NCBI GenBank assembly: GCA_012656075.1
Contig: JAAKBF010000099.1
Span: 1 to 64,000 of the forward strand
Direction of reading: 5' to 3'
From: Phytophthora hibernalis
Taxonomy: Eukaryota > Oomycota > Peronosporomycetes > Peronosporales > Peronosporaceae
DNA length: 64,000 nt
The notes below the pieces were generated by a model that did not search any database, was not told the origin of the DNA, and was given only the letters and a program-made list of their open reading frames with translations. The position numbers and the translations under genes are program-made. Every line of letters starts with the position of its first letter. Within the stretch, counting starts at the first letter, position 1. Positions 55,700-64,000 of the stretch are shown piece by piece.

Positions 55700-58600
55700 G
55701 TAGGTATCAAGCGGACGCTGAAAGTCACGAGACGCTTACGCTCTAGCCGGCGAGTTGGATAATGAGAGAGAGAGCGGGCCGGCTTCTCTCTGCCTGCAAA
55801 GCCCCAAAGGTGAGCTCGAAAAATATTGTGCAAAATGACAGGAAAGCGTGAAAAAGCTTTGCATAACTGCTGTCGAGCGGTTTCTTTGATGAAACAAATC
55901 AGAGCAAAGTGGCAAAATTCGGCTTTGAAAAAGCGGGTGGAACTGCAAGCCTGCTCTCTCGCGGACCGAAACCATCGCAGCAGACGGCGGCGACTTGTGG
56001 CTATGAGCGCCCAGCTTGGTGCTGACAGCCGATGGACTACGCGTCAACGCCGACGCCTTCTCTAAGGGCTCTATAGTTCCACCCCGGAGCTGTCAACCGA
56101 CTATCCATCGGATGGCCGGCTCCGCTGCTTGGGCGCCGCTCCGAGCTGAGCTCCGGTGTCAAAAATTATCAGCAGCTGGCTGTGCTTGGCCACGGGTTTT
56201 GCACGACGCAGAGCGCGTCAGGCGTTCTCGAAAGGCGTCTGGCCCGTGGTAGTGTTCGTGATCAAGTCTCGGATAAGGAACGTTCGATAAGCGAGCAATA
56301 GGCTGCGTCGACATCGCGCTGGCTTATCGTGCGGCGCTAAGCGAACCACGAGGACATCCGATACCGACGTTTCCGCCTCCTTTTCTTTGCCCGAGCGCAA
56401 AATTTGGTGGCGTTTTGCGAAGATTGCAGGCGTTCATGTGCTGGGTCCGTTACCCAAACTAGTCGCGGCGTGAAGCGCGGAACATGGCTACAGATCTCTC
56501 GGTGTCGTTACTCTGGTGTTTCGCCCCCGAAAGGGCGCGAAGGGATGCCCACTCGGCTTGTTTTTGAAAGGCATGCTTCGTTTGACGCCCGACGTGGCAC
56601 GTAGCACTGGCAGCAACCAGCGCCACTGGGTGAGGAGCACACACAGCGCCATCTTTCTGGAGACAGGGCTCTCGTCGCACGGGGCATTGCAGTTGGACTC
56701 GAGAGCCCTCTCGCAGCTGCGGCCAGGCCGTGCCAAACGGTCGGGTACATGTATGATTTCGAGAGAGCCATGAAACGATTCGCTTCATGGAACTGTGTCC
56801 TTCATGGTGCATGGTGGCCAATAAGCCTGCAATATTGGAGCTCTTGTCGTAGTGCAACACGCCTGAATTGAGCGCTCGATACGCCGTAATCCATGCAATC
56901 TGATTCTCCAGCTGCAACTTAAAGTGATAACGTGTCGAATTTAATGTCCAATACACCATAGTAAGTGGACCACACTTAAACAACTTCAACATGCACGTCA
57001 AGCAAGATCCATGGCGCTGGCGGATCCGCCACTCTATTGTTGCTATTGCTACTCCGGCTGTTGCTGTTCCTCTTCCTGTAGCAGATATAGTGGCAAGGTT
57101 CGTCGTAGATGTCGAAGCACTCAGCCTCGATGCTTTGGTCAATTATGTACGTCCAAGCCATTTCGGTAACCAGAAAGCCTTGATTCCAAAAGGTCATGCA
57201 TTGCACCTTGCAGTAACTCAACGCAGCCAAAGGTTGCTACCGACCCTCGTCTGTACACCAGCAGTCTAGATAAAGAAGAAGGGCAATCATTTTCGGGGTC
57301 CATTGCCGCAATGTGCGACCCCGAAAAAGCGCGCGCAGACGATGGTTCTCCCGCCGTCGCGTCGCCAAAATGGCCCGATCGTCACCACTGAGAGCGATGT
57401 CAGCAAGATTGTTTAAAGACTGAGAACCCCGAACGATGGGTATCAAAGGGCCGGTACGCTCCTCAGCCCGGCCAATCCGGTGAGAAATGACAGATTTTCC
57501 ACGTCGGCCCAAGTGAAACTTCAAAGTGAAGTTTAACGTTTCAATCGAGAACCAGCACCATAGCTTCTAGCTAACAGAAACCACTTAGGTATTAAGTTTC
57601 GTTTGTTAGCGAAGAGAAGGTATCCAGTATCGCCGACCTTTGTTGAGGGGGCACAAAGGTTGTTGCATTATTGGCACCGCTTCCTGTCCGGGTGTGGCGA
57701 GGATGGTTTAAATTGACGTACGACCTGAGTCGATAGCAAATTGCAGAATGGAGAAGTTGGCCGAGCTATTGGGTGCTGCCGTTCGTTATGCTGTTTGAAA
57801 CGGATGGAGACTTCAGTGAAGCCAGCGCAAATCGATAAGACTGAGCCCTTCACCCAACCTATTATAGCAAAATGTTACTTTCATCTACTTCGAAGTATTT
57901 TAAAAATAGGAAAGTCAAATAGAAGGCCTCTTAAAAACTCAAACCCAACCTAGCAAAATGTTACTACTTTCACCGGGACAATCACCCGGCCAAGGCCCGG
58001 CAAAAGTACACGTAAGTCTTATCATGGATACACGGGTTGGCTTGGTAAACAGAAGACTTCAACGGCAAGGCGAGGTAGTTGTGTAAGCAAGAATGTGCAT
58101 GCCACAACGACAAACCCCTCAAGAGCTCGTATCTGTGGAAGGCATATATACCAGAGGAAGTAACAGCGTGCATTAACAATGGTGCCAATTTCAATATGCT
58201 TAGGTCGCAGGTTGGTTACCTCGATATGCACGTGTGATCTACCTACTGCGTAGCAGACCCACTCGAGTTGTCTTGTCGGTCCTCCACACCGGGTAGCTGT
58301 CGTACACTAGGAGTTGTCTTCAATCAGTAGTCAGGTCGGACCCAGCGATTGGGCCCCATACCGGTACGTGCTGCTATCCTTGGACCTTGCTTTCTCGTGT
58401 GTTGCTGTTGCCTTCCGGCGAGTCGAACCGGACTGCTTACGACACCCGCGAGTCTACGCGGATGCCGCCGCTTGGTTCCCTCCTCGGACTTCGGGCAGTT
58501 TCATTTGGGCACCCTGGCACTTTGGGGAATAAGAACGCGCTGCTTGGGCGAGAAGCTCAGCTTGACTCGGTCTTGCTTCAGCTTTACGCATCTGTACGAT

Positions 58601-58767
58601 CAGCAAAACATCAAGTTTGACAAGAAATGGATACGCACATCAAGTCTCGCAGGAAGTACGTGTTAGAAAATTGGGCACCACGATCGACGTTGACGCTTTC
58701 ACCGTCTCACCTGAAAAGGCCAGTCTCCAAACAGAGGGAGTGTCGACAACCAGCAAACGCATCGAAA
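55700..58767. other. 3-kb intergenic region without supported gene
   Basis: 55760-55790 has a GA-rich run before the PX gene. ORFs at 56459-57142 and 57237-57524 are long but lack ATG starts or domains, and 56500-56780 has open frames on both strands, typical of repeated or GC-rich sequence. Near 57850-57975 the phrase AGCAAAATGTTACT occurs twice. The last 400 bp are the GH6-1 upstream region. Confidence 0.4.
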
Positions 58768-59923
58768 ATGAAGCTGTCGCTTCTCTTCCTGGCCGTATTG
58801 GGCTCGCTCAGCAACACATCATATGCGGCTGACACTCTGTGCTCACTTCCACCCGTCAACTACGCAGCCGCAAAGGAGGCATACCCGGACTCGGCCGACG
58901 CTCTCAGCCACCTCGAGAGCTTTGGCATCGCCACTTGGTACTCGGACCGTGACGTCAATGGCAACGCGACGCAGACGGCAGTGGACATCGTCGATTCGTG
59001 CTCGGAGACCTCGAGAATGAGCGTGGTGGTGTACGGACTGCCCAACAAGGACTGCGACGCTGGGTACTCGAGCGGCAACAGCACGGTGAAGACGGACAAG
59101 GACTACAAACAGTTCATTACCAACTTGACGAGTGTTATTGGTGAGCGCAAGGTTCTATACATACTGGAACCGGATGCGGTGGGTCTGCTAGCGGACAAGG
59201 GCTGCGCTGTAGAGTACGGGTACCAGAGCAACCTGGCCACTGCGATCAAGCTTTTGTCGAAAAACACGAACGCCGAGATTTACCTCGACGTAGGCTTTTG
59301 GACGTTGGAGAAAACCAACACGGCGGACATCGTGGCCGAAATTGTCAAGAAACTCGCGAAGTCTGGTCGCGTTAAGGGCATCGCGCTCAACACTTCCAAC
59401 TACCGGTCCACCACTGAGATCGCTGAGCTGTGCACCAACTTCCAGACTGCGGTGGACTCCACGGACATCCACTGTGTCATTGACTCCTCCCGCAATTTTC
59501 AACAGTTTTTCAACGCGTCAAGCAGGTGAGGTTGCTTAAGGGTTTTAACGCGTCTAGCATCTAGGTTTTAACACTTCTTTCAGTGAATGGTGCAACGTGC
59601 GGAAAGCAGGAATCGGTGCGCCGCCCAACATCACGGACATCGACAACATCGACTATCTCGTGTATGTGAAACCTCCTGGAGACAGCGATGGCACGTGTGA
59701 GGATCAGTCGGCGGACGCCATGCGTGGACCCGCGGCTGGGGAGTTCTTCAACGGCCACTTTATCAAGCTCTGGAACCAGGGGTACTTCGTGAACACGCAG
59801 CAAATGGACGCCATATACGACCCGAACGATGAGACGTCAGGTGGCATCGCACGATGGCCTACTTCGCCTGCTGCTTGGATTTTCACGGTGGTGTTCGTCA
59901 TGTTACAGATTGGGGGTTGGTAA
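58768..59923 (+). CDS. GH6 cellobiohydrolase-like enzyme with hydrophobic C-terminal tail
   Basis: Exons 58768-59525 and 59584-59923 join across a 58-bp GT..AG intron, giving 365 residues with no frame break. A signal peptide (MKLSLLFLAVLGSLSNTSYA) leads to the GH6 barrel. VVVYGLPNKDC keeps the Asp equivalent to Cel6A D175, LYILEPDAVGLL the proton donor equivalent to D221, and VKPPGDSDGTCE the C-terminal Asp. IYLDVGFWTLE and GIALNTSNYRST are other family blocks. GH6 enzymes release cellobiose from cellulose. The tail SPAAWIFTVVFVMLQIGGW is hydrophobic and fits a GPI-anchor signal, so the enzyme may sit on the cell surface. It could act on the pathogen's own cellulose wall. Confidence 0.9.
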
Positions 59924-60480
59924 ATGCTCTACGCAACAAGGGACGCATATACTCAAACTTGCGACTTCAAATAGTACTTCGACGTACCATGTGCCTGTAT
60001 CTAGTACGTAGTAGTAGTAAATGGACATGTGATCGATCGTTCACAGTTAGAAAATAACGCATTGCCAACGCAGGTGATTCTTGTTTGCAAGACCGCATTA
60101 CAACTACGTAGTTTCATTAGTATTAATTTTGCGTCTGCACTTCTTCGAACTACGACTATACAAGTAAAAGCAATCTACTACTACGGTAGTAATATTAGCT
60201 ACTATCAAGATAAAAAACAGGTATGAAACTGAACTGCTATCTGTTTCAACATTTTAATATGCGGCTGCTACAAATACTGTCATGATTTATTAAAACAACG
60301 GTATTAATAGCTTTCAAATTAAAACAAACTACATGTACTACCGGTATTACAATGCATAAACTATTTTGATACATCCAACATTAATACGGTACCGGCACAT
60401 GGACATCAAGCGGCAAACAAGGGTCTCCCCAGCTTGGTGACCAAGTGAGACGAATGTCTATGCGGATGAGGCTATCGTTC
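59924..60480. other. AT-rich intergenic sequence
   Basis: No gene is supported; frames are short and of low complexity. Likely contains the GH6-1 terminator region. Confidence 0.4.
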
Positions 60481-60489
60481 AAATGTCTA

Positions 60490-60960
60490 GCGCCTCGTGC
60501 AATTGCTACAGACTTCGAAGTTGATGCATGATACTACACGTCATAAGGAGTTGATTGAGGACCATCTCGATGGCTTCAGCACGATATTGGGCTGGGCTAT
60601 CCAAGCTGGATCTAGACGAGAATGGCTTGGTAACCGTCTGAACTGCAATCGCCTGCATCAAGTGAGAGTCGAAAGTTCGAGGTTGCATCCTGAATCAAAT
60701 GGGTGATTTCGCGAAAGCTCCGAGGGCCCGGGGCGTCTTGTCGTTTGGCTCTTCGAAGGTGAAATTCACCATCGAGAGCCTGTGGCATTCCCAGGTCAAG
60801 TCCACATGCTCGTCGAGCCAGCTGCAGTCACCGCGGGTCCATCTGGGCGCGGGTCATGGTTCTGTCTCGTGGATTGGCCAGGATAGTACTTTGCGATGGT
60901 ACTGATGTTGCCCATGAACTTCTTTGTGCCGTGTCCTGCTCCACCATGCAGTCGCACCAG
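60490..60960 (-). pseudogene. Minus-strand coding remnant of unknown family
   Basis: Reading the minus strand gives ordered pieces: GAGHGTKKFMGNISTIAKYY, then in another frame CSWLDEHVDLTWECHRLSMV and FTFEEPNDKTPRALGAFAK, then SPAQYRAEAIEMVLNQLLM. The texture is protein-like, but frames change and no start is seen. It lies in the upstream region of GH6-2 on the opposite strand. Function unknown. Confidence 0.35.
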
Positions 60961-61007
60961 ATGCTCGACAGCACTCGTCAATTTGCTGCTCGTGCGGTGT
61001 AACCAAC

Positions 61008-62563
61008 ATGTTGTGTTCTTTTCGTTCGGCGGTGACCGTGTCATTTCTGCTAGCCCTAGGGGTTGTCCAAGCTGCTGACACCTTGTGCTCGTTGCCACCG
61101 GTGACCTACACAAAGGCCAAGTCGACGTACCCAGCCTCAGCATTCGCCATCGAGGCACTGGAGAAATACGGCATTGCCACTTGGTACTCGGACCGCACGG
61201 AGAACGGAGACTATGCTCAGACCGCGGCCGATCTCGTCTCGACGTGTCCCGAAGACTCTCGGATCAGTGTCGTGGTCTACGGACTACCCAACAAGGACTG
61301 CGCCGCGAAGGAGTCGGCGGTGGGGAGCACCGTGCACTCCGCCTCGGACTACGTGACGTTCCTCAACACACTCACGTCGGCCATCGGAAACAGGAAAGTG
61401 CTGTACATCCTCGAACCGGATGCCATCGGACTACTCGCAGACAGCACCAGTTGCGGCCAGAGTGCCGGTTATCTAGCCAACCTGCAGACTGCCATCGGTC
61501 TGCTGTCCCAGAACGAGAACGCCGATATTTACTTGGATGTGGGCTACTGGACCCTCGAGTACCCCGCTGCCTCCACTGCTGTGGCGGATATCGTGAAGCA
61601 GCTCGTGTCTGCTGCGGCTAACAAGGTGAAGGGCATCACGCTCAACACGTCCAACTACCAGTCCACAGACACCCTGTCGAAGCTCTGCAGCAACTTCCAG
61701 AGCGCCGTTGGCTCCCTGATCTTCACTGTGTGTTCGACACGAGTCGCAACAAAAACGGCAGCCCTGAATCGAAGGAGTGGTGTAATGTCAAGACTGCTGG
61801 AATCGGAGCTCTTCCTACGAGCGACACGGGCATCAGCAACGTCGACTACTTCATCTGGGCTAAGCCGCCTGGAGACAGTGACGGTACTTGTGAGGGCCGT
61901 ACGCCGGATTCCATGCAGGGTCCTGGTGCAGGTGTGTTCTTTGACGAATTGTTTCAGTCTCAATGGAACCAAGGCATCCTGGTTGCCGATATGGGTCTCA
62001 AAGCAATTGACGGCACAGTGCAGAGCTCCACGGTATCGGGGTCGAGTGCTTCATCACCTACGACTCAGACTTCACCAGCAAGCCAACAGCAGGAGCAGGG
62101 CCAAGAGGCTGACATGTACAATGCTACAGTACCCTTCTCGCCCACGAGTAATACAACCTCATCGGCATCTTCTGCCGCTACTTCGGCACCGTCGACTGGT
62201 GACCAGACTACCCAGAAGTCGACAGGAACTGAGACCAACCTCCAGACGGCCGTGACAGCCTCGACTCCGACTCCGACACCGAACGTTGCCCCGACGCCAG
62301 TGTCGAAAGCATCAGATAGCCAGCAGATCTCGAACGAGAGCTCAGGCACTTCCACGATGGGGACTGGTGTGATTGTCCTCATTGCACTTGTGGCCGCCGC
62401 AGTGGTGGCCCTTGCGGTGATCGTGGCCGTCCGTCATCGCCAAAAGAAGATGTTGAACGACATCAAAACACCGGAAGGCTCGGCGTTAAGGCCGCTGCCA
62501 ACAACCATTGTCGACTTCCGTCCCCAGGTCACTGCTATTGCGCGAGACTCCAACATCCTTTAG
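61008..62563 (+). CDS. GH6 cellobiohydrolase-like enzyme with membrane anchor, one apparent base loss
   Basis: ATG 61008 begins a signal peptide (MLCSFRSAVTVSFLLALGVVQA). Family blocks match its neighbour: VVVYGLPNKDC, LYILEPDAIGLL, IYLDVGYWTLE, GITLNTSNYQST. The frame changes at the C run near 61714-61716, fitting one missing base; after it FDTSRNKNGSP, WCNVKTAGIGALP and KPPGDSDGTCEG complete the barrel. A Ser/Thr/Pro-rich linker of about 140 residues and a membrane helix (GVIVLIALVAAAVVALAVIV) with a short cytoplasmic tail follow, so it is a type I membrane protein of 518 residues. It lacks the intron of the first copy. The two are tandem duplicates with different anchors. Confidence 0.88.
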
Positions 62564-62912
62564 ATCTCCCGGAGAAGATAAATAATGGACGTGCACTACA
62601 GTGAAGTCGTCGCCCTCGTTCGCAAGCGAGTGGTGATTGATTACCTTCCTTCGTAAACGGTTAGGTGGCTTCTGGAACAGTGGTTAATGAAGCAGGACAC
62701 CCAACGTTTGGTCGAAGAAGAGCTCACTTTCCATTTTCCACCGTCGTGTTAACCGAGACTTCCCAAGGTTACCGAGCGTGATACCGGTATTATAACCTTA
62801 CGTTCTGATTTACGAGGTTACATGAGCACTTCAAGGTGGCCTCTTCTATGCGCCAAATCCAGGCTGGATCTTCAGGGGTACGAACGGCACGCGTACCCTC
62901 GTCCACCAAACC

Positions 62913-62927
62913 TCATTCTTCTATTAG
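62913..62927 (+). promoter_or_regulatory. Inr-like initiator of the oxidoreductase gene
   Basis: TCATTCTTCTATTAG fits the oomycete initiator and lies 43 bases before ATG 62956. This supports 62956 over the in-frame ATG at 62848, which would be upstream of transcription. Confidence 0.5.
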
Positions 62928-62955
62928 CCTCCCCAAGATCTTCCTCTATCGAACG

Positions 62956-63954
62956 ATGCCCGTCCCGCAGACCTACCGCGCGTACCAGTACGACCACTAC
63001 GGTCCGCAGACTCAAGAGCTCAAGCTACGTCTGTCCGTGAAGCGTCCGGAGATCGGTCCTAAGCAGGTGCGCGTCAAAGTGGCTAGTGCCGCCATCAACC
63101 CCATCGACTACATCCTATTGGAAGTAGCAGGCGAGAGCTTCACGGGTAAAGTGCCGACCCCAGAGCAGCCGTTCGGTATTGGCTTCGACGTGGCCGGTAC
63201 AGTTGTGGAGGTTGGCAGTGAGGCCACGCGCCTTAAAGTCGGGGACCCAGTGTACGCGATGACGCCGTTCGACGCGTGTGGCACCGTCGCCGACTACGTG
63301 GCTCTTGACGAGGAACTGGTGGCCCTTAAACCCAAGAACTTGACCTTTAACCAGGCTGCTAGCATCCCTCTCATTGGCCTTACCAGCTACCAAGCTCTTG
63401 TGGAGCACACGAAGCTACAGAAGGGAGAGAAAGTGCTCATTCTAGGAGGCAGCAGTGCTGTCGGCATGTTCGCCATCCAATTGGCTTATGCGTTGGGAGC
63501 TCGAGTGGTGACGACCACCAGTGCCAAGAACGCCGAGTTCATTAAGGGACTGGGAGCGGAGAGGGTTATCAATTACCACACGCAGAAGTGGGCCCAGGAG
63601 CTGGATCCTCACTCTGTGGATGTGATCTATGACTGTGGAATGGAAGCGGACGCCTGGAATACGGACGCGCAGCTCATTCTGAAGCAGAACACGGGTCGCT
63701 TCGTGTCGCTCTTGCCCATAACGGAACCCGTGCAGCCCGCCAAGTTTGGAGCTGAGAACCATGGAAACATGTTGGTGTATCCGACGGCAAAGGGGCTGGA
63801 TGAGGTCACGACGTACCTCGAGAAGGGAACTATTGTGCCCGTGATTGACACGGTCTTTGAGTTTGAGAAGCTCCACGCGGCCTTGACGAAGCTGAAAGGC
63901 AGACACTCGCGTGGTAAGCTGGTGATCAAGGTGAACCCTGAAACCCAGGCGTGA
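62956..63954 (+). CDS. Medium-chain dehydrogenase/reductase, quinone oxidoreductase-like
   Basis: ATG 62956 gives 332 residues in one exon; an upstream in-frame ATG at 62848 would add 36 basic residues. The N-terminal GroES-like fold has VRVKVASAAINPIDYIL and GFDVAGTVVEVGSEA. The Rossmann fold has LILGGSSAVGMFAIQLA as nucleotide-binding loop and DVIYDCGM later. No cysteine set for structural zinc is seen, and the usual catalytic zinc ligands are absent, so it belongs to the zinc-free quinone oxidoreductase/enoyl reductase branch that uses NADPH. Substrate unknown. It ends with VIKVNPETQA, without a peroxisomal signal. Confidence 0.88.
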   Translation: MPVPQTYRAYQYDHYGPQTQELKLRLSVKRPEIGPKQVRVKVASAAINPIDYILLEVAGESFTGKVPTPEQPFGIGFDVAGTVVEVGSEATRLKVGDPVYAMTPFDACGTVADYVALDEELVALKPKNLTFNQAASIPLIGLTSYQALVEHTKLQKGEKVLILGGSSAVGMFAIQLAYALGARVVTTTSAKNAEFIKGLGAERVINYHTQKWAQELDPHSVDVIYDCGMEADAWNTDAQLILKQNTGRFVSLLPITEPVQPAKFGAENHGNMLVYPTAKGLDEVTTYLEKGTIVPVIDTVFEFEKLHAALTKLKGRHSRGKLVIKVNPETQA

Positions 63955-64000
63955 TGAGACCACGTGCGGTGCGTTTGAATGAAATCGTAGTCTGCAATGG

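Noticed and set aside
56459..57142. 227-residue minus-strand ORF
   Set aside because: No recognisable domain, several overlapping frames open in the same GC-rich stretch, and composition suggests chance or repeat-derived sequence.
57237..57524. Minus-strand ORF of 95 residues
   Set aside because: It opens with TTG, has no ATG near the start and no family signal.
60796..61158. Minus-strand ORF reaching into the GH6-2 gene
   Set aside because: The part over GH6-2 is a shadow; only the part before 60960 has protein-like texture and is listed as a remnant.
62848..62956. N-terminal extension of the oxidoreductase as a targeting peptide
   Set aside because: An initiator-like motif lies between the two ATGs, so the upstream ATG is probably not transcribed.
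1..64000. tRNA or rRNA genes
   Set aside because: I looked for typical tRNA B-box and rRNA core sequences and saw none I could support by eye; a covariance-model scan would be needed to exclude them.

Overview
This window is nuclear DNA of an oomycete, most probably Phytophthora or a close relative. The evidence is: Crinkler (CRN) effector genes with the LFLAK and HVLV header motifs; short introns of 58-67 bp with GT..AG ends; core promoters resembling the oomycete initiator; plant-cell-wall-degrading GH6 enzymes; and DIRS, Mutator, Helitron and pogo elements of the kind found in these genomes. The species cannot be named from sequence alone.

Layout. (A) 1-6.2 kb holds two CRN genes, one with a kinase-like C-terminal domain and one with P-loop NTPase plus nuclease-like domains, separated by degraded membrane-protein sequence and a 68-bp inverted repeat. 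(B) 6.2-36.8 kb is a repeat island: a pogo-like element with both terminal repeats, a degraded Helitron, a Tc1-like remnant, a DIRS/Ngaro-type retrotransposon followed by a 233-bp tandem array, a Mutator-like element carrying an Ulp1-type protease, a second Mutator-like element with a FLYWCH-like finger, a second DIRS element lacking its reverse-transcriptase palm, and a long inverted repeat ending just before a receptor kinase gene. (C) 36.8-55.7 kb is gene-dense: receptor-like kinase, heat shock factor, small DnaJ-type zinc-finger protein, PLP-dependent acyl-CoA transferase (AONS-like), membrane ankyrin protein, an unknown conserved-looking protein, mitochondrial ribosomal protein mL46, a PHD/triple-CW chromatin reader, a third CRN-like gene, and a PX-domain protein. 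(D) 55.7-64 kb carries two paralogous GH6 cellulases in tandem and a quinone-oxidoreductase-like protein.

One point affects the whole annotation. Almost every frameshift in an otherwise coherent gene (CRN1, CRN2, receptor kinase, PX protein, GH6-2, the hypothetical at 8.7 kb) is explained by one missing base, usually in a short homopolymer. That looks like systematic base-calling loss rather than gene death, so the breaks in these genes are flagged as doubtful. Breaks in the transposons are more mixed and include in-frame stops and deletions.

Functionally the window mixes host-interaction genes (CRNs, secreted or anchored GH6 enzymes, a receptor kinase) with housekeeping genes. The effectors sit beside or inside the repeat-rich parts, as expected for the gene-sparse compartments of Phytophthora genomes.
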